A stretch of 64,000 nucleotides of DNA from Micromonospora sp. Llam0 (GTDB lineage Bacteria; Actinomycetota; Actinomycetes; Mycobacteriales; Micromonosporaceae), in contig NZ_RJJY01000001.1 in the NCBI RefSeq assembly GCF_003751085.1, positions 6,014,001 to 6,078,000 on the forward strand. Reading direction: 5' to 3'. The translations under genes and the position numbers were made by a program. Below are positions 15,834 to 24,434 of the stretch, piece after piece. The stretch's first letter is position 1. Every line of letters begins with the position of its first letter. Below the pieces are notes generated by a model. It searched no databases, was not told the origin of the DNA, and saw nothing but the letters and a program-made list of their open reading frames with translations.

Positions 15834-17714
15834 ATGATCCGACGACACCCCGGCCGGCTCCGGCGGACCGCCGGCAGCCTCGCACTCGGCCTGGTCGTGA
15901 CGACCGCAGCCGCCGGCCTGACCAGCACCACCGCCGCCGCCGGCCCACCGCACCGGCCCGACCGGACCGGCCTCGGCCCACATGTCACGGTCTTCCACCC
16001 GGGCATGCCGGTCGACGAGATCCAGGCCCGGCTGGACGCCGCGTACAACCAGCAGGTCGACAACGAGATGGGCCGGCAACGGTACGCGTTCCTCTTCCGA
16101 CCCGGTAGTTACGGCACCGCAGATCAGCCGCTGCACATCCGGGCCGGGTACTACACCGAGATCTCCGGCCTCGGCGCCAGCCCCACCGACGTGGTGATCA
16201 CCGGCAAGATCGAGGCGTACAACCGCTGCCTGACCGACGGCGGCACCGGCAACTGCATCGCCCTGGTCAACTTCTGGCGGACGCTGTCCAACCTGTCCCT
16301 GCGCATCGACCCGACCGGGCAGGACGAGTGCCGGTCGACGGCGAACTTCTGGGCGGTCTCCCAGGCGGTGTCGATGCGCCGGGTGGACGTCAGCGGCGGC
16401 GGCCTGTCGTTGATGGACTACTGCACCGCCGGGCCGCAGTACGCCAGCGGCGGCTTCATCGCCGACTCCCGGCTGCCCGACGTCACCAACGGCTCCCAGC
16501 AGCAGTGGCTGACCCGCAACAGCGAGATCGGCAGCTGGTCCAACGGGGTGTGGAACCAGGTCTTCGCTGGCGTCGTCGGGGCACCGGACGACGAGGCGTT
16601 CCCCGACCCGCCGTACACCACCCTGGACAGCACGCCGTTGCGTCGGGAGAAGCCCTACCTGTTCGTCGACCGGCGCGGGGCGTACCAGGTCCGGGTGCCG
16701 GCCGTGCAGCGCGACAGCAGCGGCATCTCCTGGGGCACCGGCCTGACGCCGGGCCGTACGCTGCCGATCCGCGACTTCTTCGTCGCCACCCCGGCCGACC
16801 CGGTGCACGTGATCAACAGCCAGCTCGCCCGCGGCCGCCACCTGCTGCTCACCCCCGGCGTCTACGACATCGCCCGCAGCATCAAGGTCCGCCGACCGGA
16901 CACGGTCGTGCTGGGCATCGGGCACGCCACGCTGACCGCCCGCAACGGAGCGGTCCCGCTCGAGGTCGCCGGCGTGCCCGGCGTGGTGGTCGCCGGGGTG
17001 ACGATCGACGCCGGGGAAACCGAATCGCCGGTCCTGCTGCGGGTCGGCCGCGAACACGGCCGCAACCTGAGCACGCCGCGCAACCCGGTCACCCTGTCGG
17101 ACGTGTACTTCCGGGTCGGCGGCCCGCACATCGGCCGGACCGACACCGCCCTGCAGATCAACAGCGACCACGTGCTGATCGACCACACCTGGGTGTGGCG
17201 GGCCGACCACGGCGTCGAAGGGTTCACCGAGGGCGTCAACGGCGACACCGACCGCTGGCACACCAACACCGGACGGTACGGCGTCGTCGTCAACGGTGAC
17301 CACGTGACCGCGACCGGGCTGTTCGTCGAGCACTTCCAGCGGTACAACACGGTCTGAAACGGCGACCACGGCACCACCGTGCTCTACCAGAACGAGCTGC
17401 CGTACGACCCGCCGAGCCAGGCCGACTGGATGAACGGCGACACCCCCGGCTGGGCCGGCTACAAGGTCGCCGACCACGTGCGGCACCACCAGCTGTACGG
17501 CGGCGGCGTGTACGTGTTCAACCAGAACGACCCGTCGATCCGCACCCGCAACGGCTTCGAGGTGCCGCACCGTCCGGGCGTACGGCTGCGGCACATCATG
17601 ACCGTCAACCTGAGCGCGGGCGCCATCGACCACGTGGTCAACGGGGTCGGCGCGGCCGCCGACACGACCCGGGTCGGCGCGCCGGTCTACCTGGTCGAGT
17701 ACCCGGTGCCGTAG
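15834..17714 (+). pseudogene. Secreted beta-helix protein interrupted by one in-frame TGA
   Basis: Exported protein with a signal peptide (about residues 1-34). It belongs to a large actinobacterial family of two-lobed beta-helix proteins that databases often label 'adenylyl cyclase'; no cyclase domain is visible. Recognisable stretches include FRPGSYGTADQPLHI, VNFWRTLSNL, ASGGFIADSRL, GVWNQVFAGVVGAP and PYTTLDSTPLRREKPYLF. A TGA at 17355-17357 (codon 508) interrupts the frame. Reading on in the same frame gives NGDHGTTVLYQNELPYDPP and a normal end at 17714, about 626 residues in all. From memory of relatives, the interrupted codon is a conserved Trp (YNxxWNG), so TGG to TGA is the simplest explanation. 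Translation might restart at GTG 17379 (111 residues). ATG 15834 has GGAAGGA upstream. Confidence 0.8.
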
Positions 17715-17763
17715 CCGATACCCGATGCCGTGAGCGGGTACCCGGCGCCGTAGTGGGTACCCG
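17697..17763 (+). repeat. Imperfect short tandem repeats after the beta-helix gene
   Basis: Three to four degenerate copies of about 19-21 nt, each with a core like GGGTACCCGGCGCCGTAG, run from the last codons of the beta-helix gene into the spacer. They look like local slippage. No further function is evident. Confidence 0.5.
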
Positions 17764-17813
17764 TCCGGTCGAACGGCCACACCGAGTCGGACAGGTCATC
17801 GCGAGGAGGCACG

Positions 17814-18008
17814 ATGTCGGGGAAACGACCAGGCAGCAAGGGGTACGACAACCAGCGCGCCCGGCTGCGTAAGGACCTGGAGAACTCGGGTACGGCGAAC
17901 GACGCGGGTGCCGACGAACTCGCCAACGAGATCCTGCAGGAGCAGGCCGACCGCCAAGGCGTGCTGCGTACCGAACGGGGTCTCGGCCCGAAAGGGGAAC
18001 GGTCCTAG
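17814..18008 (+). CDS. Small hydrophilic conserved-looking protein
   Basis: A 64-residue, highly charged protein (about a third Arg, Lys, Asp, Glu) starting MSGKRPGSKGYDNQRARLRK. No signal peptide or membrane segment. The helical charged pattern (ADELANEILQEQADRQG) resembles short actinobacterial proteins loosely named plasmid-stabilisation-like, but I cannot assign a function. A strong GAGGAGG lies 7 nt before ATG 17814, and the third codon positions are GC-rich, supporting a real gene. It stands alone between the beta-helix gene and the SpoIIE-type regulator. Confidence 0.65.
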   Translation: MSGKRPGSKGYDNQRARLRKDLENSGTANDAGADELANEILQEQADRQGVLRTERGLGPKGERS

Positions 18009-18087
18009 GCCGCAGGCGGTGACCGGCGAGGGGACCGACTGGCGTCGCCGGCACCTGTGAGCCGTACGGCGGTCGACGCTGCCATTA

Positions 18088-18135
18088 TCTTCTGGTGCGC
18101 ACCCGGGGAGGTCTTCTGGTGCGTGTCCGGGGAGG
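18088..18135 (+). repeat. 24-bp tandem duplication carrying a Shine-Dalgarno
   Basis: Two adjacent 24-bp copies (18088-18111 and 18112-18135), 21 of 24 positions identical, each ending GGGGAGG. The second copy supplies the ribosome-binding site of the next gene. Confidence 0.85.
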
Positions 18136-18144
18136 ATGACAGCT

Positions 18145-20733
18145 TTGACACAGGTCGCCGGCGAGCCGGCACGTCGGCGGGACCAGGCCGGGCAGCCGGA
18201 CCGGGGCGGGCAGCCGGACCAGGCCGGGCAGCTGGGCCGGTCGGCGCTGATCGCGCTCTGCGTCACCGCCGCGTACGCGATCGGCTCCGGCTGCGCCTGG
18301 CTGCTGTTCCACGCCTCGGCCGTCGGCGCGGTGTTCTTTCCGCCGGCCGGGGTGACCCTCGGTGCGCTGGTGCTGACCCGTCGCCGGCACTGGCCGTGGA
18401 TCCTCGGTGCCGTTGGTCTCACCGAGTTCGGCATCGACCTGTGGCAAGGGCTCGGCCCGCTGAGCGCACTCGGCTTCGCGCTGACCAACGTCGTCGAACC
18501 GCTGGTCGGTGCCGCCGGGCTGCGGTGGCTGCGGCCGGGCCGGATCGACCTGACCCGGTACCGCGACGCGGCGGCGTTCCTGCTCTACCCGGTGGGCATC
18601 GGCCCGTTGGTCGGCGCGGTGATCGGGGCCACGACCAGCGCGGTCAGCACCGGCGGCGCCTGGTGGCCGGCGTTGGGCCGGTTCTGGGCCGGCGACGGGC
18701 TCGCGGTGCTCACCCTCGGTGCCGCCCTGGTCGGCCTCGACGCGATCCGCGGCCGGGTCCGGCCGTGGCAGCTGGTCCGGGGCGGTACGGCGTTGGCCGG
18801 CACCGGAGCGCTCACCGTCATCGGTTTCTGGCCCCGGGAGCTGCCGCTGGCCTACCTGCCGGTGCCGGTGCTGCTCGCGGTCGGCTTCCGGGGTCGGGTG
18901 GCGACCATCGGGGCGGCCGGGTTCGTGATGGCGTTCGCCGCGAACCTGCTCAGCGCCGCCGGGCACGGGCCGTGGTCGGTGCTGGCCGGACAGCCCCGGC
19001 TGGAGGCGGCATCGCTGCAGGTCTACCTGGCGGTGGTGGTGCTCGGTGCCTGGGCGCTGGCGATCGCGGTGGCGGAGCGGGACCGGGCGCAAGCCGAGTC
19101 ACGTCGTGAGGTGGCCGCCCGCCGGCGGTTGCAGGCGCTGCAGGACGTCACCGCCGGGCTGGCCACCGCCGCCACGTCCGACCAGGTGATCCGGGTGCTG
19201 GTCGACCGGGGCGTCGGCCTGGTCGCCGACCACGGCGCGGTGGCGCTCACCGATCAGGCCGGCGGGTCGGTCCGCAGCTGGCCGACGGCGGCCCTCGCCG
19301 AACAGGTCGCCGGCGGCTTCGCCACGTTCCCGCTCGACGGGTCGGACCGGTTGCCGGTCGTCGACGTGATCCGGACCGGCCGGCCGGTCCAACTGCCGAC
19401 CCTGGCGGCGCTGGACGCCCGCTACCCCGTACTCGCCGACGCTCATGCCCGGACCGGCACCCGCAGCCTGCTGGCGGTGCCGGTCAAGGTCGGCGACCGG
19501 TGCCTCGGTGCGCTGGCGTTCGCGTTCCGTCGGGACGACGCGATCACCCCGGAGGTGGTTTCGATCGCCCGTACCCTCGCCGAGCTCGCCGGTCAGGCCG
19601 TCGACCGGGCAACGATGTACGAGTCCGAACACGCCGCCGCGCACCAGTTGCAACGGGCGTTGCTGCCGCAGATCTCGCCCGACCTGCCGGGCGTCACGGC
19701 CGCCGTGTGCTACCGGCCGGCGGAGCACGGCCGCGACGTCGGCGGCGACTGGTACGACGTGTTCGAACTGCCCGGCAACCGGGTGGGTATCGCGGTCGGG
19801 GATGTCGTCGGCCACGGGCTGTCGTCGGCGATCACGATGGGCCGGCTGCAGCAGTCGCTGCGCTCGGTGGCGCAGACCGGTGCGTCACCGGTCGAGGTGC
19901 TGGAGGCGCTGGACACCGCCTGCCAGACGATCGACGGGGCCGACTTCGCGACCGTCGGGTACGCCGAGTACAGCCCCACCGACCGGGTGCTCACCTACGC
20001 CTGCGCCGGGCATCTGCCGCCGCTGCTGGTGGCCGGCGGGGTCAGCCGCTACCTGACCGACGCCCGGTCGCTGCCGCTGCGGCTGACCGCGCAGCCCCGG
20101 ACCCAGGCCCAGATCGCGGTGCCCGACTCGGCGATGCTGGTCTGGTACTCCGACGGTCTGGTCGAGCGGCGCGACCAGGTGATCGACGCCGGGTTGGACC
20201 GGCTCGGCCGGGCCGCCGCCGGGTTGTCCGGCACCGAGCCGCAGGTCTGGTGTGACCGGCTGTTGGACGCGATGACCGACGGCCAGGTGATCACCGACGA
20301 CACGGTGGTGGCCTGCGTCCATCTGGACGGGCTGCCGACCGGCACGGACGGCTCTCCGGTGCTGCGGCTGACCCTGACCTCCCCTGCCGACCTGTCCGCC
20401 GCGCGCCGGGCGCTGCGGGACTGGTCCGCCGGCAACGACCTGACGCCGGATCAGGTCGACGCGCTGTTGGCCACCTGCAACGAGGCTCTGATCAACTCGT
20501 TGGAGCACGCCTACCACGGGCGTCCGGGCGGCCCGGTCGCGTTGCAGGTGATGCTGCTGGACCGGCAGCAGGTCCGGGTCGAGGTCACCGACCGGGGGCA
20601 CTGGCGGGGCCACTCGCACGACGGGTCCGACCGGGGGCGCGGGCTCGATCTGATCAACCGGATGGCCCGCCGGCTGGTGCTCGACCTCTCCGGTGCCGGC
20701 ACCCGGGTCACCATCACCCTGCCCGGTCAGTAG
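18145..20733 (+). CDS. MASE1-GAF-SpoIIE phosphatase-HATPase membrane regulator
   Basis: An 862-residue signalling protein. An N-terminal MASE1-like sensor region has about eight hydrophobic segments (to about residue 310). Then come a short helical linker, a GAF domain (about 325-475), a PP2C/SpoIIE Ser/Thr phosphatase domain (about 495-690: GRDVGGDWYDVFEL, GDVVGHGLSSAITMGRL, DDTVVACVHL) and an RsbW-like GHKL ATPase domain (about 730-862: CNEALINSLEHAY, DRGRGLDLINRMA). Such proteins act in partner-switching control of sigma factors through anti-anti-sigma proteins. GGAGG (18131-18135) is 9 nt before TTG 18145 and abuts ATG 18136, so TTG is the better start. No anti-anti-sigma gene is adjacent. 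Confidence 0.9.
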   Translation: MTQVAGEPARRRDQAGQPDRGGQPDQAGQLGRSALIALCVTAAYAIGSGCAWLLFHASAVGAVFFPPAGVTLGALVLTRRRHWPWILGAVGLTEFGIDLWQGLGPLSALGFALTNVVEPLVGAAGLRWLRPGRIDLTRYRDAAAFLLYPVGIGPLVGAVIGATTSAVSTGGAWWPALGRFWAGDGLAVLTLGAALVGLDAIRGRVRPWQLVRGGTALAGTGALTVIGFWPRELPLAYLPVPVLLAVGFRGRVATIGAAGFVMAFAANLLSAAGHGPWSVLAGQPRLEAASLQVYLAVVVLGAWALAIAVAERDRAQAESRREVAARRRLQALQDVTAGLATAATSDQVIRVLVDRGVGLVADHGAVALTDQAGGSVRSWPTAALAEQVAGGFATFPLDGSDRLPVVDVIRTGRPVQLPTLAALDARYPVLADAHARTGTRSLLAVPVKVGDRCLGALAFAFRRDDAITPEVVSIARTLAELAGQAVDRATMYESEHAAAHQLQRALLPQISPDLPGVTAAVCYRPAEHGRDVGGDWYDVFELPGNRVGIAVGDVVGHGLSSAITMGRLQQSLRSVAQTGASPVEVLEALDTACQTIDGADFATVGYAEYSPTDRVLTYACAGHLPPLLVAGGVSRYLTDARSLPLRLTAQPRTQAQIAVPDSAMLVWYSDGLVERRDQVIDAGLDRLGRAAAGLSGTEPQVWCDRLLDAMTDGQVITDDTVVACVHLDGLPTGTDGSPVLRLTLTSPADLSAARRALRDWSAGNDLTPDQVDALLATCNEALINSLEHAYHGRPGGPVALQVMLLDRQQVRVEVTDRGHWRGHSHDGSDRGRGLDLINRMARRLVLDLSGAGTRVTITLPGQ

Positions 20734-20743
20734 TCCTGCCGTC

Positions 20744-20761
20744 CCGGTGGTCGACCACCGG
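20744..20761. terminator. 18-bp palindrome between convergent genes
   Basis: CCGGTGGTCGACCACCGG is a perfect palindrome 10 nt after the SpoIIE-type gene and upstream of the convergent protease stop. Related GTGGTCGAC segments repeat to 20810. It is a likely bidirectional terminator, although the palindrome leaves no loop of its own. Confidence 0.5.
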
Positions 20762-20811
20762 GGCGGGTGGTCGACCGACCGGGACGGTGATCGACCACCC
20801 CGGGACGGTGG

Positions 20812-21591
20812 TCAGCCCTGGATCGCCTGACGAATCCAGTAGGCGATGTTGTCGACCCGCGACGTCGTCTCGACGTCGGAGTGCGGGCAGTCCGGGCCGA
20901 AGCTCTCCACCGAAACCAGCGCCGGACCGCGGCGACCCCGCTCGACGAAGTACGGGGCACCGGAGTCGTACGGGCAGGCGCTGGTGTCCGGGTGCGGGTA
21001 CCGGCCGGTCACGCCGATGGTCGAGTCGGCGACCTCGGTGACGGCGAACAGCCCGGTGCGCAGCACGGTCGACGGCACCGGGTCGACCGACGTGTCTGCG
21101 CCGTATCCGGTGAGCCGGACGATGGCTCCGACCTGCGGCGGCCGGTGGGCCAGGGCGATCGGCTTGATGCCGCGTACCGGCTGGTCCAGCTTTGCCAGCG
21201 CCAGGTCGTTGGTGGGCGACTGGCGTACCGCGATCACGGTGGCGACCTGGCCGCCGTCGCCGGTGAGGTCCGCCCGGCCGACCGTCGCGGTGGTCAGGTC
21301 GGCGACCGGACGGTCGACCCGTACGCCGTCGAAGGTCCGGAAGCAGTGCCCGGCGGTGACCACCCACTGCGGGTGGATCAGGGCTCCGGAGCAGGCGCTG
21401 TTGCGGCGGCCGCCGTCGGCCGTCGGGATCCCGGTCATCGTCAACTTCACCGAGAACTGGTACTTGCCGTCGGGGACGACCTTGCCGTTGGCGACGGCAC
21501 CGGCCGGCCCGGCGGTGGCCAGGCCGAGGCCGGCCGTCACGGCCAGCGCGAGCGCCGCCGTGGCCAGGCGGGAGGCGAGGGTACGGGACAC
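20812..21591 (-). CDS. Secreted trypsin-like serine protease
   Basis: A 259-residue S1-family protease with a signal peptide (about residues 1-32). The triad is visible: H82 in VVTAGHCF, D129 in TNDLALAKL and S210 in CPYDSGAPYF. The last is a variant of GDSGGP, with Tyr replacing the first Gly and Ala the second, so the activity or oxyanion hole may be altered. Cysteines at CSGAL and AGHC give the expected first disulfide. It is exported and probably degrades extracellular protein. A gene for an I36-type protease inhibitor lies 196 nt upstream on the same strand. Confidence 0.9.
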   Translation of the reverse strand: MSRTLASRLATAALALAVTAGLGLATAGPAGAVANGKVVPDGKYQFSVKLTMTGIPTADGGRRNSACSGALIHPQWVVTAGHCFRTFDGVRVDRPVADLTTATVGRADLTGDGGQVATVIAVRQSPTNDLALAKLDQPVRGIKPIALAHRPPQVGAIVRLTGYGADTSVDPVPSTVLRTGLFAVTEVADSTIGVTGRYPHPDTSACPYDSGAPYFVERGRRGPALVSVESFGPDCPHSDVETTSRVDNIAYWIRQAIQG

Positions 21592-21787
21592 AGTGGTTCC
21601 TTGTCGGATGGCCGCACCGGACGACCGGGTCGCAGGCTGGGCGGCACCGGTGCCGGCGGGCAGCGGACGTGGACTCTCGACGCTAGGTCGGCCCGCTGAC
21701 CATCGGACATGGACATTTCCCTACATCTTTCCGGCACACCGCGACGGCGATACCGACTCACTGTCCGGTCGCGACGCAATGCTCTCC

Positions 21788-22333
21788 TCAGGTGCACGCA
21801 CGGTAGACGTAGTCGGCCCGGTTGCGGTGCGGTGAGACGTCGGGCACGGTCCGGCGGGCCGTGTCGACCACGAAGAGTTTGGTGTCGGTCGGGCCGGTCT
21901 CGTCGAGGAACGTGGTGCTGCCGTAGTTGAGGTTGTAGTGCACGGACTCGGTCCGGTTGCGCCACCCCCAGTGGCCGAGGTCCTGCCATCCGCAGTCGCT
22001 GAGCCGCCCCCGCGGATAGGTGTAGTTGGTGCCGTCGTAGAAGCAGAACCAGCCGCCGGGGCAGTCCGGTCCGGCAAGCGGCCCGACGTCGGCGGGACGG
22101 GCCACGCTGACGATGAACACCCCGCCGGAGTAGGCGATGTCGGTCTGGTTGACCTGGATGCCGCCGGGGTGGGCCGCCAGGTAGGCGTCCACCCGGGACT
22201 GGACGGTGATGGGGCCGGCGGCGGCGACGCCGGGCTGCAGTCCGGTGGCCAGCACGGCGACGGCCAGCACGGCGGGTGCCAACCGCCGACTCAGGTGAGG
22301 GCTCCGGTGACGGATCCGATTGCGGTGCGTCAT
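21788..22333 (-). CDS. Secreted peptidase inhibitor, I36 (SMPI) type
   Basis: A 181-residue exported protein with a signal peptide (about residues 1-38). The C-terminal half has the crystallin-like I36 inhibitor fold signatures GWFCFYDGTNYTYP and CGWQDLGHWGWRNRTESVHY. The founding member, SMPI, inhibits metalloproteases. An N-terminal segment of about 60 residues (VDAYLAAHPGGIQVNQTDIAYSGG) is typical of the longer actinobacterial members. It lies just upstream of the trypsin-like protease on the same strand, making a protease/inhibitor pair plausible. The promoter lies in an unusually AT-rich gap. Confidence 0.85.
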   Translation of the reverse strand: MTHRNRIRHRSPHLSRRLAPAVLAVAVLATGLQPGVAAAGPITVQSRVDAYLAAHPGGIQVNQTDIAYSGGVFIVSVARPADVGPLAGPDCPGGWFCFYDGTNYTYPRGRLSDCGWQDLGHWGWRNRTESVHYNLNYGSTTFLDETGPTDTKLFVVDTARRTVPDVSPHRNRADYVYRACT

Positions 22334-22720
22334 GGCGGGCTCCAGTTGGTCCGTGTGGCGGTTCGGAAGTGGGTTGGGCGTACCAGCGAGACCGCCGTCA
22401 CCCTCAGTGCCCAGTCAGGAACTTTGCGGCACGATACCGCTGACGATAGCCAATCAACCAACGAGATCGCCATATCTGCGTCAATAAATAAACGAGCTTC
22501 AGTCACGTTTCTCCGACCCAGAGTGAGCTGCAACTTTCGGCCAGCAACTACCACCACGCAAAGCGCGACTTTCTCATGTTCCACATCCTGGAACAATTTG
22601 ACCATGATCAACAAAAATCATCGGGCACGATCTGGCACGCTGACGCCTCTTATATAGCGGATGCCGGCACCGGCACCCCCGATTGCGACGACGTCACCAG
22701 AACGAGTACCGAGGAGCATT
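22334..22720. other. AT-rich divergent promoter region
   Basis: About 390 bp between the I36 inhibitor gene and the sigma-factor fusion. The stretch 22430-22660 is far less GC-rich than its surroundings, with A/T runs such as TCAATAAATAAAC. It probably holds promoters in both directions. The open frames inside show no coding bias, so I call no gene. Confidence 0.55.
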
Positions 22721-24370
22721 GTGGATGCGGAAGATGCGGCAGAGCTCGATGCCTGGCTCGGGGAACAGGTGAGTCGGCATCATGCGCTGCTGTGGACGGT
22801 ATTGTTTCAGCGCCTCGAGGACACCAGAGTCGCCGAAGATCTTCTGCAGGAGACATTCGTCAGGGCATGGCTGCACCGTCGGGACGGTCACCAGATCCGG
22901 CATCCGAGGGCGTGGCTCTACCGGATGGCCCGACGACTCGCCGAAGAATGTCTGGACAAGGACCATCGCAGCCAGCAGGCCTCGCGTACCACCCCGCTGA
23001 CGCTGGTGGTCAGCAACGACGGCGAACCGGGTGCCGGCCTACTGCGCCAGAATGTGGCCCGGCTCGGTCGGCGGCTCAGCGTCAAGGACCGGGAGTGCCT
23101 GCTGCTGACCAGCTACGGCGTCAGCACGGCCGACATCGCCGCCATGTTGCGGATGAGCCCGGCGGCGGCACGGCGGTCGCTGTACCGGACCCGCCGCGCG
23201 TTGCACAAGCTACGGGACGAGGTGCAGGGCCGGCGTACCCCTTTCCCGAGCATGGATCAGGAGCCGGCCGAGGACGACTTCCGCCGCGACGAGATGGTGC
23301 AGCTGGCCGTCCGGGCGCTACTGCCCAGGCAGGGCCGGATTCCGCCGCCACCGGAGATCGACGTCACGGACCTGATAGCCCTGGCACACCGGCGTCAGTC
23401 GGCGCAGGAATCGACCCGCTGGCGGTGGCGGCGGCCCAGGCTGTGGCGACCCGGGCTGTGGCGGCCCAGGCTGTGGCGACCCGGGCTGTGGCGACCCGGG
23501 CTGTGGCGGATCGCGGTCCCCACGGTCGTCCTGGTGGTGCTGCTGATCATCGGGATCGAGGGCGTCCGCCCGTACGGCGTGTCCGGGCCGGACCCGGTCG
23601 GGCCGGACACCACCGACCCGGTCCCCGCCGACCCGGCCCAGCCGCTGCCGCTGACCGCCGGCCCGGGCACCGCCCCGGCCCGGCACCAGTTGGCGGCGAT
23701 CGCCCGGCACCTCCACTCGCTCGACCAGGCGGCGCCGGACCAGCCGGCAGGAGCCACCGGCCGCTACACCTACGTCCATCTCCGGGCCTGGTGGCGCGAC
23801 GATCCCGCCACCGGGCAGGACGGCGGAGCGTACGACCGGCGACTGTGGTGGGCCGCCGACCGGTCCGGGCAGGAGACCCGGGTCGACCCGGCGGAGCCGG
23901 ACCGGCCCGCCGAGGTGGTCGAGTACCCGCCCGGCGCGCTCGGTGTCGCCGTACCCGATCCCGCCGCCGACCGGACGGTGCTGGCCGGCCAGCTCGCCGA
24001 GGAGCAGCCGATGCACGAAGGCCCACAGGCCGCACTGCGGGCGGTGGTCGGCCTCTACCGATTCCACGACCTGTCCCCGGCCCAGCGGGCCGCCGCCCTG
24101 GCCGTCCTCGCCGACGCGGAGCTGGCCACCCACGGCCCGGTGCTGGACCGGGCCGGCCGCTCCGGCGTCGCGGTCAGCGCGACCGGTGAGATGGACGGCC
24201 GACCGGTGCGGGACACCGCCGTCATCGACACCGCCACCGGTCGGCTGCTCAGCTACGAGCGGGTGGCCCTGCCCGCCGACGACCGCGTAGCGGCCGGCAC
24301 GGTCACCTACTACCTGGTGTTCCTGCGCTCCGGCCGGGTCGGTCGGCTCGGCGCCGAACCGGCCGACTGA
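22721..24370 (+). CDS. ECF sigma factor fused to transmembrane and extracytoplasmic domain
   Basis: One 549-residue frame. The N-terminus is an ECF sigma factor: region 2 (VAEDLLQETFVRAWLHR, HPRAWLYRMARRLAEE) and region 4 (LSVKDRECLLLTSYGVSTAD, RMSPAAARRSLYRTRRAL), to about residue 175. A cytoplasmic linker follows with four tandem LWRP(G/R) repeats (about 241-260). Then there is one membrane helix (about 264-281) and an extracytoplasmic domain of about 265 residues resembling CU044_5270-type proteins, usually encoded beside an ECF gene rather than fused. GTG 22721 with GAGGAG upstream is preferred over ATG 22661. The layout implies a membrane-held sigma factor, or one released by cleavage; that is inference. 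A large hairpin follows the stop. Confidence 0.82.
   Translation: MDAEDAAELDAWLGEQVSRHHALLWTVLFQRLEDTRVAEDLLQETFVRAWLHRRDGHQIRHPRAWLYRMARRLAEECLDKDHRSQQASRTTPLTLVVSNDGEPGAGLLRQNVARLGRRLSVKDRECLLLTSYGVSTADIAAMLRMSPAAARRSLYRTRRALHKLRDEVQGRRTPFPSMDQEPAEDDFRRDEMVQLAVRALLPRQGRIPPPPEIDVTDLIALAHRRQSAQESTRWRWRRPRLWRPGLWRPRLWRPGLWRPGLWRIAVPTVVLVVLLIIGIEGVRPYGVSGPDPVGPDTTDPVPADPAQPLPLTAGPGTAPARHQLAAIARHLHSLDQAAPDQPAGATGRYTYVHLRAWWRDDPATGQDGGAYDRRLWWAADRSGQETRVDPAEPDRPAEVVEYPPGALGVAVPDPAADRTVLAGQLAEEQPMHEGPQAALRAVVGLYRFHDLSPAQRAAALAVLADAELATHGPVLDRAGRSGVAVSATGEMDGRPVRDTAVIDTATGRLLSYERVALPADDRVAAGTVTYYLVFLRSGRVGRLGAEPAD
23441..23500 (+). repeat. Four 15-bp tandem repeats encoding LWRP(G/R)
   Basis: Units CTGTGGCGACCCGGG or CTGTGGCGGCCCAGG follow in frame, with degenerate partial copies on both sides. 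They encode a basic, Trp-rich juxtamembrane stretch of the sigma-factor fusion, immediately before its membrane helix. Confidence 0.88.
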
Positions 24371-24373
24371 CCC

Positions 24374-24434
24374 GTCACCGGATACCCGCCCCGGACGGCC
24401 GGCATGAACCTGCGGCCGGCGGGTACCCGGTGAC
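24374..24434 (+). terminator. Long hairpin spanning the GH15 start codon
   Basis: Arms 24374-24390 and 24418-24434 pair over 17 bp with one mismatch (GTCACCGGATACCCGCC against its near complement). An inner GGCCG/CGGCC stem extends the structure. It begins 4 nt after the sigma-fusion stop, and the right arm contains the GTG (24430) start of the GH15 gene. It could end transcription or mask GH15 translation initiation. Confidence 0.65.

Noticed and set aside
17355..17357. In-frame TGA considered as selenocysteine
   Set aside because: Homologues appear to have Trp there, no SECIS-like element or selenoprotein family is evident, and nonsense mutation is simpler.
15834..17714. 'Adenylyl cyclase' label often attached to this beta-helix family
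   Set aside because: No cyclase catalytic domain or nucleotide-binding motif is visible; the sequence is a secreted beta-helix protein.
22330..22614. 94-codon minus-strand frame in the AT-rich gap
   Set aside because: It overlaps the start of the I36 inhibitor gene and has no coding bias; the region looks like promoter DNA.
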